A DNA stretch of 64,000 nt from Desmodesmus armatus (taxonomy: Eukaryota; Chlorophyta; Chlorophyceae; Sphaeropleales; Scenedesmaceae), in contig VIIQ02000703.1 in assembly GCA_007449985.2 (NCBI GenBank), positions 310,001 to 374,000 on the forward strand. Reading direction: 5' to 3'. The translations under genes were made by a program, and so were the position numbers. Below the pieces are notes generated by a model. That model saw only the letters and a list, made by a program, of their open reading frames with translations, was not told the origin of the DNA and made no database searches. Numbering within the stretch: the first letter of the stretch is position 1; every line of letters starts with the position of its first letter. Below are positions 50,528-61,300 of the stretch, one piece after another.

Positions 50528-52883
50528 ATGGCGACCCTGCTCGTGGAGGCTCTGAAAGGCGCCCAGGTACATCCAGACAGTTTCTTGCACCCTACCTACA
50601 AAGCATGCAGATCGATCATCATGTTGTCTGCATCCAAGCACCAACGGGGGGGGGGGGGGACCTGTTGGAATATGATAGCTGTTTTGAAGTGCAGCACGTT
50701 CAGCACATTATGTCAGGTGCTCAGCTACTGACCAGCTGTCTTAACCTCCGTCCTTCACGTCCCCTTGCCACCAACCCACCACCAGTAGCACCAGTCCAGC
50801 CCCTTGTGCCCCCCCCCCCTACCACCAACCCCAACCCACTGATACAACCACCACAATTTCCTTGCTCCTCCTTACCCCTTACCCCTCCTATCCACACCCA
50901 TTCACACCACCCCACCCCCTGGGCCCTCCCTCATATTCACACCCATTCACACCACACCACCCCCTGGGCCCTCCCTCCTATTCACACCCAATCACACCAC
51001 ACCACCCCCTGGGCCCTCCCACTGTTGCAGGCGGAGGTGTCTCAGCAGGTGGGTCTGTTGGAGCAGCCCTTGTGCCAATCATTCTCCCCCCCCTACCAAC
51101 CACCTCACTACCACCACCATCACATCCTCCTCCTCGCTCCTCCCCCCCATCTATTTCATTCACCCTCACCACCCACTGCCCCCCCCCTCCCACTGTTGCA
51201 GGCGGAGGTGTCTCAGCAGGTGGGGCTGTTGGAGCAGCTGAAGCGTGCTGGCAGGCTGACAGGTATACTGGCTCAGGAGCTCAGGGCAGCAGCAGCACTG
51301 TCACCCTTTGGGGTGCGAGCCGTGCGCGTACGCAGGTGTGTGTCTTGTCAGCATAGCCGCTGGAATCCAGACCTCACTCAGACGAGACTGTCTTTGAGCT
51401 TGGGTGCAGTGGCTGGATGCCCGCTTCACATGCACTCACACAACACCCTCCTGTGTTGTATGCACTCTCACAAAGTGATGTGGCGAACGGCTGCAAATCT
51501 TACTGGCACACCTCTTCCAGCAGCAGCAGCACACTTGATGGTTGCAGATCATGACCTTGTCACAACTTGACATGTGCGCACATGTGTGGCTCCGTCGCAA
51601 CTGCATGCAGTGGCTTACCCACAGCCGGCAGCCCAGCAGCAGCAGCAGCAGGATCGGCCTATGGGGTCGTGCTGCACCCTGCGGTCCCCTACGGTCCCCA
51701 ACCAAGGCACAGGGTGGACATCTACGTGCCCAGTGGTGTCTACCAGCAGCACCAGGGACAGATCCTGCAGCAGCAGCTGGAGGAGCAGCCGCCACCGCTG
51801 CCGCAACAGCAGCAGCAGCAGCAGTCTTTACAAAGTAGAGGGCAGGACAGGCCGTCAGACGATCCACTGTCACAGCAGCAGGGTCTGGGCAGCTACGTGC
51901 AGCAACAAGGGGGCCAGATGCACAGCAGCAGCAGTGAGCAGGGGCAGGGGGCACCAAAGGCAGAGCTTGCTCCAGTGGTGTTTTTCGTACACGGAGGCAT
52001 TTGGGTAACTGGTGAGTCGGGCGCAGTTTGTGGTTTCTGCAGTGTCCAGCACATATTGCATGCTGGCTGGATGGTTGCACCTGATATCCACGCTTGAACA
52101 TAGGGACCTCTGTGTGGCTGTGTCTGTATCATGGCCTGGCCATTGACTGCGGCCTTGCATGTGTGTGGATGCATGCAGGAGAACGGTGGCATTTCTGTCC
52201 AATGGCTACTCGGCTGGCGCAAGCTGGCCTGGTTGTAGTGGTGCCGTCATACACACTGTAAGTCAAGGGTTTGGTGTCATGCTATGGTATGTCGCCCTTA
52301 GCGCACGCAGGCTTGGTGCTGCAGCCTCGCAGACACATGTTGCTGTCTGCAGGGTTCTAGTCAAACCTCAAGGCAACTTCCTTCTGCCACAACAGTCACC
52401 CCTGTTGTGCGCATACTGCACCAATCAATATTTATGTTGCTGCTGCTGCACTGTGTGATCCGCAAGCCAGGTACCCTGAGGCTCTTGCAGGGCAGATGGC
52501 AGCAGAGGTTCTGGCAGCCTACAAGTGGACAGCACAGCATGTCGGCAGCTATGGAGGCAGCCCAGCACACATCACTGTCATGGGTCACTCAGCAGGGGGG
52601 CACCTAGGCAGCCTTGCGCTGCTGATACTGGCACAGCAGAAGCATCTAGCAGCACAACAACACCAGCAGCCGATGGTTGTGGGGGCTCCTCAGGTGCGTA
52701 TATTGCACTCAGAACCCACCAACAGTACCAGCAGCAGCCTTGTGCAGCCATTGCGAAGCCAGCAGCGCCCAGGCTTGCCAGAGCAGCAGCTGCAGGACCG
52801 AGCTGACCTTGCAGCTGCTGAAGCTGCTCACCAGCACCCACACACACGCCTCGGCCAACCTCTCACCACACAGTCCCTGCGGC

Positions 52884-52940
<57 letters not shown>

Positions 52941-54311
52941 GTCTACAGCAGCAGCAGCAGCAGGGTCTACAGCAGCAGCAGCTGGGCCCACACTGGCTGG
53001 GTATGGGGCAGGCCGTGCTGGCCATCCCCACCCCTGTGGCATTCATAGGCATGTCATCCGTTCATGATGTGGCTCGCCACTTTGAGTTTGAGAGCCTGAG
53101 GGGTGTATCTGGCATCAGCACAATGGCACGAGCCTGCGGGGGTGCAGTCAACTTCGACGCAGTGTCCCCAGCTGTTGTGCTGCGGACAGCTGGCGCTTCT
53201 GCTGCCGCTGCTGAGGGCAGCAGATGCAGCAGCAGGCAGCATCTGCCATTTGCAGGGAGGGATTTAGCAGCAGAGCAGCAGTTTGGGCAGCAATTATTGC
53301 AGGGTAGGCGGGACGGTCAGCAAAGAGATGCAGCAGCAGGTGCCAAGCTGTCGTCATCATCCGCAGCAGGGCCTGAGCTGTTGGGTGAGGTGATCCCTTT
53401 CAGGAGTGGGTTAGATAGCAGCAGGCAGCAGACTGGTGCAGCTCTTTCAAGCAGTGGTGCACCGCAGCACAGCAGCGTCACGAGCGGCAGCATCAGCGGC
53501 ATTGGTGGCATCGGCTGCCCAGTGTCGAGTGTGCTGGCAGGGTTTAGTAAGGCTGCTGCCAACAGCATGCCTCCATGCATCCTCATGAGCAGGTGGGTGA
53601 GCAGCCACTCATTAAGCTGTCATGTTGTTGCTAGTCACTGATTTGGGCTGGCACTTATTGCTTATCTTGCATGTGGGTGGCTAGGTTGCAACCTGCAGGT
53701 TGCGCCGGACTGGTGCAGCTCCCTTGCCGTGCTGCCTGCAAAGTGACCGCAAAGCTTGTACCCTCTCAAATGAGATCTAGTGCAATGCCTGCGCCGATGG
53801 CTCACACACTCCCCTTCTCTGCTGTGCCTGCCCGTGTCTACTGTTCAGCCTTGGAGACCATATGGTGCCCTGGCATGAAGCAGCTGAGATGTTCCTGGCC
53901 CTGCGCTCCTGCGGCATCCCAGCCAAGCACCTCATTTATGACAGGGCACAGCACAATGATTTTGTGCTGGACTGGGCCCCAGTGAGGGTGACAGCAGCAG
54001 CTACTGGCAGTGCAACAGCTGCAGCCTCCCAACAGCTCGCAGCAGCCGGCGGCAGCACGGCTGCAGCTGCGTCTGTCAACAGCAGCAGCGAGGCCTTGCA
54101 GCCGTTTGCAAGGGATTTGTTGGCTATATTGACAGGTCAGGTGCAGGTCAGGTTTGAAACTGGCAGCAGCGCACGGACAGCAGCAGCAGTGGAGGCGTTG
54201 GAACGTGCGGCTGGCTTGCCGCGCCTGCAGCAATATTTTCACAGCTCACCTGCAGGGACAGGCTTGGTGGATCTGCAGGCAGGCATGCCTGGGCCGCTGC
54301 CAAGGTTGTGA
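50528..54311 (+). CDS. Alpha/beta hydrolase resembling isoprenylcysteine methylesterase
   Basis: Exons 50528-50566, 51202-51335, 51632-52011, 52179-52257, 52471-53592 and 53849-54311 join in phase, giving 738 residues. The fold is clear: oxyanion motif VVFFVHGGIWVTG, then RLAQAGLVVVVPSYTLYPEA, nucleophile elbow ITVMGHSAGGHLGSLAL, probable acid in LGDHMVPWHEA and probable His in RAQHNDFV. Spacing and the YPEA/GGSPAHI segment resemble the isoprenylcysteine methylesterase (ICME) group, which removes the carboxyl methyl ester from prenylated proteins; a general carboxylesterase is the alternative. Between the nucleophile region and the acid residue lies an insertion of roughly 280 residues rich in Gln and Ser, including a CAG-encoded Gln run at 52886-52938. 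The C-terminal ~110 residues are also low-complexity. A duplicate of this 3' end lies at 56491-56890. Confidence 0.8.
50886..51020. repeat. Three 45-base tandem repeats in the first hydrolase intron
   Basis: CCCTGGGCCCTCCC recurs at 50917, 50962 and 51007 with flanking CACACCCATTCACACCAC-like sequence, giving an exact 45-base period. Confidence 0.85.
51016..51237 (+). repeat. Duplicated acceptor and exon start in the hydrolase gene
   Basis: The sequence from CTCCCACTGTTGCAG through 36 exon bases ending GAGCAG occurs at 51016-51066 and again at 51187-51237 with one substitution. Only the second copy continues into the open exon 51202-51335; the first runs into pyrimidine-rich sequence. The first acceptor could act as a decoy or micro-exon. 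Confidence 0.85.
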
Positions 54312-54357
54312 TGTGCACGGTGTCGAGTGGACATTTGCAATAGTGCCACGCATGGGA

Positions 54358-56491
54358 CTCAAGATGCTCGTGTTGTGCTTACCATGCACGCCCCTGCCAT
54401 CATAGTCACCAGAGCTGTAATATGAGTCAAGTGGCAGATCCAACTGGTTGATGCGGTCCAACCTACAGGTCAGCAAGATGTAGGCCTCTGAACAGTTCAG
54501 AGGCTGCCTGCTCAAGCCGGTCTGCAACAGCCAACTTCCAGGGTGCCCACACATCATGTGTGCATGGCATGCACATCGGCCCTCAACTGGGACAATTTTG
54601 CGGGTGGTCGTCCTGGCTACTTACCCCCAGCTTGAAACTGACTGTACTTGTCCAATGACGCCTGCGTTGTCATTGTCACTTGCGCGTTGCCTGTCAGCTT
54701 CATGCTCCTGCAAACACAAGACGATTAGTGTGACCAGACAGTTTGAACAATAAGGCAATAGTGCTGAATCAACCAAGACCACGGGGCCCGTGCCCATCTC
54801 AGCACGGTTCTGCTTGAACCAGTCCCCACCCACACAGTCTTCGTCTGCCCAGCATGGCCGTCCTGCAGCCTGAGCAGGGTCCTGCACGGGGACTGGTGAC
54901 TGGAAGGGGATGTTGAGCTTCTTCTCCTTGCTTGCTGCTTGGTGCAGCCCTCTGATAGAGGTGAAGCCAGTCAGGTCTGCCTCGAAGTAAGCAATGTCAT
55001 CAGGAAGAGCGGTGCGCATGGCGTCCAGATCCTTGGATGTGTGTACGGTGAAGGTCACCAACTGCCAAGACAAGAGGTTGATGTTGCCCAGCTGCAGGAC
55101 AACACTGCAACACATGATGCAACAGGTGCTCGGTCAGCAGAATGATTGCCTTGTGTTCAAGTTGAACAGCTACCTGTGCTTTGCTGTCACGTGACCCGCA
55201 GGCTGCGCACTGCGCTTGCCTCACATGATGGTCTGCGCTGCACACCATACTGCAAGCCTTGCCAAGTGGCACTTGGCCAGGCTGGCAGCAAGCTCACTTA
55301 CTGTGCTGAGGGGTGTGTTGCAGACACTGCCGAAGCGCCTTGGGCCTGCCACAAGGCCGCCAAGCTCTTGCAAATTGCCGTAACATTCTCGATGCCGACC
55401 CCTGGCTTGAGGCGCATGATGTACCTGTGCAGAAAGGACACTCTTGGTGACGTTTGTACTGACACCTCTCTGCAGTAACGTTTCCACTGGGAACGGGCTG
55501 AGCCTCCTCCATCCAAGGCCAAGTCCATGTGTTGAGTACGCCAAGGCAAAATGTGAAGCGGGCTCCAGTGGGACCAACCCACCTGTTGCGCCCCGCTTTG
55601 AGGTTTGTGAGATCATCACCAAAAACGGGCGGACGTACAATGCTGCTGAAGTCCAGCCAGGACGCGGCAGAAGCCGTTGTGGCGTCCTTGGACACTAGCT
55701 TGATGTCGTCCAGCACAAGGGTGAACCCCATGCCAGAGATGTCAGCAAAGACGATGGCATCAAAGTGGCTGTGTACACCTCCTCCACATGCAGCAGATGC
55801 AGGGTTGGTGCTGTTGGCACCAGCACGCAGAGCGCTCAGGGCAACCTGAATGTGGATGAAGCCATCGTCGTCATTGCCCAAAATGCTGATGCCGGCCTGT
55901 AGCTGGTCAGGGCTGTGGAAGCGCACATCTTGGGAGAGGGTCTTAGTTGCTGAGTCCTTGATGTAGAGGCTGATGGCTGTGAGGCCCGAGCCCTTGACCC
56001 AGAAGTCCAGCACACTGCATGCAAGAAGGGTCAGCGCAGCACAGTGGCCAGCTAAGCCTGCATGACAAATACCCCAGCTTGGCTGAACAGCTTATGCAGG
56101 ATTGCTGCTTCTTGTGCTGACTCTGCACTGTGCTGGCAGCACAACAGTGTGCTGGGGCCTGCAGGACACTGACTTCCTTCCCCAGTCAGTGTGCTCAGCA
56201 CTTCCGGGAAGTCAGCACCTTCAAGTCAGCACCTTCAAGTTGCATGCTACATGTAGTGGTCCAACGGTGGTTGTACATGAAGCAGCACCAACTGGCTGGA
56301 TTTTTCACCTGTCAGAGTACTCCACTTGGCTTGAGGCGAAGACCAAGCTGCCCCAAGCTGCCACCACAGCAGACAAACTGGCACTGCTGCCATTTCTCCG
56401 CTTGGCAACATCTTCGAAGTTGCAGCGTTGACAACCCAACGAGTTGTCATGCCAGGTGCCATGGATCGATCCATTTCCGTACACCTGTGTT
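54358..56491 (-). pseudogene. Truncated duplicate of the 5' part of the subtilase gene
   Basis: Homologous to 60686-63060 with the same exon order: the lectin-like exon (56014-55583), the propeptide exon near 55430, the LGNINLLSW exon (~55090-54795), the exon ending SVSSWG, and the LDRINQLDLPLDSYY exon near 54470. It stops before the protease catalytic exons and has no signal-peptide exon, so it cannot make a protease. Its lectin-like exon is 432 bases and in frame, one base longer than the copy in the full gene. A truncated secreted lectin/propeptide fragment is conceivable but unlikely. Confidence 0.75.
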
Positions 56492-56890
56492 GATTTTGTG
56501 CTGGACTGGGCCCCAGTGAGGGTGACAGCGGCAGCTGCTGGCAGTGCAACAGCTGCAGCCTCCCCACAGCTCGCAGCACCCGGCGGCAGCACGGCTGCAG
56601 CTGCGTCTGTCAACAGCAGCAGCGAGGCCTGGCAGCCGTTTGCAAGGGATTTGTTGGCTATATCAACAGGTCAGGTGCAGGTCAGGTTTGAAACTGGCAG
56701 CAGCGCACGGACAGCAGCAGCAGTGTAGGCTTTGGAGCGTGGGGCTGGCTTGCCGCGCCTGCAGCAACATGTTCACAGCTTAGCTGCAGCGACAGGCTTG
56801 GTGGATCTGCAGGCAGGCATGCCTGGGCCGCTCCCAAGGTTGTGATATGCATGGTGTCGAGTGGACATTTGCAATAGTGCCACACATGGG
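56491..56890 (+). pseudogene. Duplicate of the 3' end of the alpha/beta hydrolase gene
   Basis: Nearly identical to 53957-54357, starting at FVLDWAPVRVTAAA and continuing past the original stop into the flank. It lacks everything upstream, including the catalytic residues. Its frame is broken by TAG at 56727-56729 (in place of the GAG of AVEAL). It is a rearrangement remnant, not a gene. Confidence 0.8.
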
Positions 56891-58372
56891 ACTGCTTACA
56901 AACCTCACAGTGTGGCTGCCTTGCAAGATGTCTTGCTGCCCGAGCCTTTGCTGGGTGTTTTTTGAGCATAATCCCCTTATAGGGTGGTGGCGCAGCAAAG
57001 CCTTCTCTTTCATTGGCGTTTATGCAGACATGGTTCTTTCAATAATTTCAGCCGTGGCAGGTACAGGCTGCTCAGTGACAGGCACTGTGCAACTGCCCAG
57101 TCGGATTGCAAAAGGGAGTGCTGTGTGTCATCTTTGAGCTTGTGAGTTTGAGATGTGCAGATGTAGCCATAAAGCTCATGACAGCGCTAGCATGGTGGTC
57201 CTGGTGTCGCCAAGCTTGGTGGAAATTGTTACAAAGTGATTGTGTTGCTATCCCTGCACACACAAGGCTGGGGGGTAGGCCCCCTAAAAACAAGCTGCAG
57301 CACTGCTGCACACTGTGTGGCACACAAAGCTCGCCACAACTGTCTAGGCATACGACAACGTGCATCGAAGGCGCTATATCTAAACTTTCTACACAGACAG
57401 CAACATGGCACATATGCTAGAGTGCACTTGAGAACTGAATCAAATTGGCCAGCACACATGGCAGGTGTGCCACATCTGTACTCAAAACTCAGACCGACCA
57501 GCCCACATGGCAGGTTCTTGCCAAATCTGTACTGAAGACCGCACCAGCACACATGGCAGGCGTGCCACATCTGTACTCAAAACTCGACCAGCACACATGG
57601 CAGGTACGCCACATGTGCATCCAAGGCCTGGCAGCACACATGGCAGGTGTGCCACATCTGTACTGCAGAGCCAGGCACTCAAGGACCAGGGTCGCGGTCA
57701 GCACACATGGCATGCCTGCCAGATCTGTGCGTTCGAGGACCGCTTCCAGGAGAGTCAGCGCGCGTGGCAAGCCTGCCGTTTCTAAGCTGCAGACCAAAAC
57801 CTCTCAGCGCTGAGCCCAGCCTGCCATCCCTGATGGCCCGCACATACCCCAGCTGGGGTACATCCAGGAAACCGGAAAATCCCAGCTGACCCAGGTGACA
57901 AGACAAAACCATAATCACTGACCAGGTCAATTTCATGAAACACAAACAAGAGATCAGAAAGCAATAACTTGAGTTTGTCACCTGCCTCTGGTCGCCAACC
58001 ACTGCAGCAGTGCAGTGCATCTAAAGCTCTACCGCGCAAGGTGCACCAAGGAATGAAGCAGTCAATGATGATGCCGATGCCACTAGTTGCAACCTCCGAG
58101 GTTGAACTGAGTTCAACACTGGGTGAGGCCTGAGCTAGAAGGCACAGCCTATGTATGCACCAACAGCAGGTATTGAACAGACTGACCCGACTAAGCTGCC
58201 CTGCCCACACACTGCCGTGTGCTGGCTTTCACAATGCTGGGTTTTCCCAAGAGATGCCATATCAAATGCACAAGCATGCCGCGCCGTGCCGTGTGACAAG
58301 CCGCTGTGCAGCGGCTGCAGGCTGAGCAGAAGGCTCCACCTCCCGTCACATCATGTTATTCCCCGCAGCGAC
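56891..58372. other. 3' flank of the subtilase gene with minisatellite
   Basis: No gene recognised. It contains the minisatellite at 57450-57735 and the presumed 3' untranslated region of the minus-strand subtilase. A further terminal exon of the subtilase, if the GTAGGT at 58375 acts as a donor, could lie in 57780-58200, but I could not support one. Confidence 0.35.
57450..57735. repeat. Minisatellite with CACATGGCAGG core, six units
   Basis: CACATGGCAGG (or CACATGGCATG) recurs at 57455, 57504, 57550, 57593, 57636 and 57703, each followed by a GCCACATCTGTACT-like segment; units are about 43-67 bases. Confidence 0.85.
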
Positions 58373-61300
58373 CTACCCACAAATCAGCGTGCACCACTTG
58401 CAGGTGTTGCAGATGGCTGGCTTGTTGGTGGTGGGGAAGTTGAAGATTGGGGGAGGTGCTGGTGGGGTTGCTGGTTTGGGCGAGGGGCTGGGGCTAGGCT
58501 TGGGTGCGGGCTTAGGAGATGGGGAAGGGCTGGGCTGGGGTGCGGGCTTTGGAGACGGGGAAGGGCTGGGCTTGGGGGACGGGGAGGGGCTGGGTAGGGG
58601 TGCAGGCGCAACCTTCTGCTGGGCCGCCCTCAACCTTGAGCTCATGACGTTCAGCAGCAGTCGGGGTGAAGAAGCTTCAAAGTAGCGGTTGACAGCTGCG
58701 GCTGTCAGGGCAGCCTTCACCTCAGCAGGCGGGGCTCCTGGACGCATCTGCAGGAGCATACAGGCCATCAGGGAAGCTTCAACAAACGGCCCCAGCCAAC
58801 GAAGCAGGCATATGTGGTCCACAATCCTGCACACTGTAGAGCTGATATCCTTCGGTGGCGAATGTTTGGCGTGGCCTGGCTACACCCACCTGGAGGTACA
58901 GGGCAGCAGCACCAGCTACATGCGGAGTTGCCATGGAGGTACCGGACATCCAGACCTCCTCTGAGTCTCCCCTGAAGGAAGCGCTTGCGATGTATGCGCC
59001 TGCGGGTCGAACAGTCCACGGTACAGTGGCACCGAGTAAATGACACAGTGTCAAGTGGCTTGTCGCTTTTGGCAAAGCTGAGGCCAAGGGGGAAGCACTG
59101 CATGCACTCGTGGCAAGAAGCAACTGAGAGCGAAGCACGCACATGATGCGTCGCTTGGCTCTCAACAGGCACCATCGCAACCCATGCTTGTGACAGGCAC
59201 CTGTGACAGGCCGCTTTGTGACCTTTCAAGCTGCAGATGAAGTCTCACCAGGAGCAAACAGGCTGAGGCAAGACCCAATGTTTGACATGCTCGCCATGGC
59301 ATCTGAGTCGGTGGAGGCGCCAACTGTGATAGAGCTCGGGGCACTGGCAGGGCTCATTGTACAGGCGTCACCACCTCTGTTGTTGCCTGCAGCTGTGATG
59401 ACAGTGATGCCAGCTGCTGAAGCTGCCTCGATGGCATCGTTCTGCACCCAGCATGACACACCATAGTTTTGGTCCTCAGCGTCTGGCATGCTTCAAGAGG
59501 AAGGTCAAAGCGAGATTACATGCATATGCATATGCATGGCATGCTGTCTCGCAGATGCTATCCTGTGCTTTGAAAATCACTGTGCACGTGGTTTTTGCAC
59601 CGTGCTCTGTGACAGAGCAGCACGCATGCCATGGAGGCTGCTCAGTGCAGACGCAAGACTTACCAAAGCAGCACTTCTCGGTCCTGCGATGGACATGCTG
59701 ATGACAGCAGAAGCTATGTTGTTCCGTTGCTTGTGGTCCTTCACCCTGCAGACAGTGCAGCGACTGATTTCAGTTTGTGGGGAAGGGTGCCGCTGTATGT
59801 GACAACCTTTGCATGAGACATGCACGGGTAAACTTTGAGCTGAGCAGGCTTTGGGCACGCCTATGGGTGGTGCTGCTGTGTTCAACACAGCAAGTTGGGG
59901 TTGCTCACCACTGGAGGCCTGCAATGATGTTTGAGTAGGCTCCATTGCCACTTGCATCCATCACCTGCAGCGTGACATTGTCAGGCGGGGTCAGGCGTGC
60001 AGTCCCAGAGCATCTTGCAAGCAGCAGTCAGGTGCCCATGTTCCAGCAGCAGCCATTGCAGTGGTACCTACCTTGACAGGGTGTAGGATGGCACTAGGCG
60101 CAACACCATGGATGCTACCCAGCACGGTACCTGCACAGCAAAACAGTGATGCGTATGTTGACGACCACTATGCATTTGCTTCCGGCACGCAGCTGTGGCC
60201 GAATAGTCAGACACTCAGTGTACGCCAGCTGTGTCATCTCCATGTCAAATCTGTTTATGGTGCGTCTGGTAGGCTAATTTTAACCTTCAAGCCCTGATGG
60301 CTGCCTGTAGTCAGCGGAGGCTCCGCAAGCCACAGCTCTCACCAGCTGCATGTGTGCCATGACCGTTGTCATCCTCAAAAGAGGTGCCCACAGCTGATGC
60401 TCCATCGCCGACGCAACCACGGAAATCCAGGTGGGACCGGCGAACACCAGTGTCCAGGACGTACACTGCCGACAAGACATTGGCACTTTTTTTGTCAGTT
60501 TGTGCTGGTGCCAAGGGGCGCCAAGGCTAGCTCTGCCTTCATATACTGCTGATTATGCTGGTGTGTTGTGGCAGACCTGACGTAAAGCTTGTTTGGTATT
60601 GAGGAAGGGCAGGATACATATTGCTGGACAACCCTTTGGCAACAAATTATGCATCAGGCCCCTGCCAAACTTGGAGCAGCAGACCTCAAGATGCTCGTGC
60701 TGTGCTTACCATGCACGCCCCTGCCATCATAGTCACCAGAGCTGTAATATGAGTCAAGTGGCAGATCCAACTGGTTGATGCGGTCCAACCTACAGGTCAG
60801 CAAGATGTAGGATTCATGCCCTGCCCAAAGATGTCACTTCCCGGAAGAGGCTGCCTGCACAAGCCGGTCTGCAACAGCCAGCTTGCAGGATACCCAAACA
60901 CATCATGTGTGCATGCCGGGCATGCACAGCAGCTATGGGACAAGTTTGCGGGTGATTATCCTGGCTACTCACCCCCAGCTTGAAACCGACTGTACTTGTC
61001 CACTGACGCCTGTGTTGTCATTGTCACTTGCGCGTGGCCTGTCAGCTTCATGCTCCTGCAAACACAAACAAACACAGCAAAAACCCCACCGGTTGCTGTA
61101 AGCAGTGTGGTTAGACAGTTGTAGAATCATCCTGAATGGGTGGCCAGGACCAGCATGCACTGCGGACGAGTAGTGTGACCAGACAGCTTGAACAACAAGG
61201 CAATAGTGCTGAATCAAACCAATACCAGGAGCCCTGTGCGCACCTCAGCACGGTTCTGCTTGAACCAGTCCCCACCCACACAGTCTTCGTCTGCCCAGCA

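Noticed and set aside
58373..58450. Pherophorin domain at the end of the subtilase
   Set aside because: The Pro-rich linker suggested it, but only ~25 residues with a few cysteines follow before the stop, too short for that domain.
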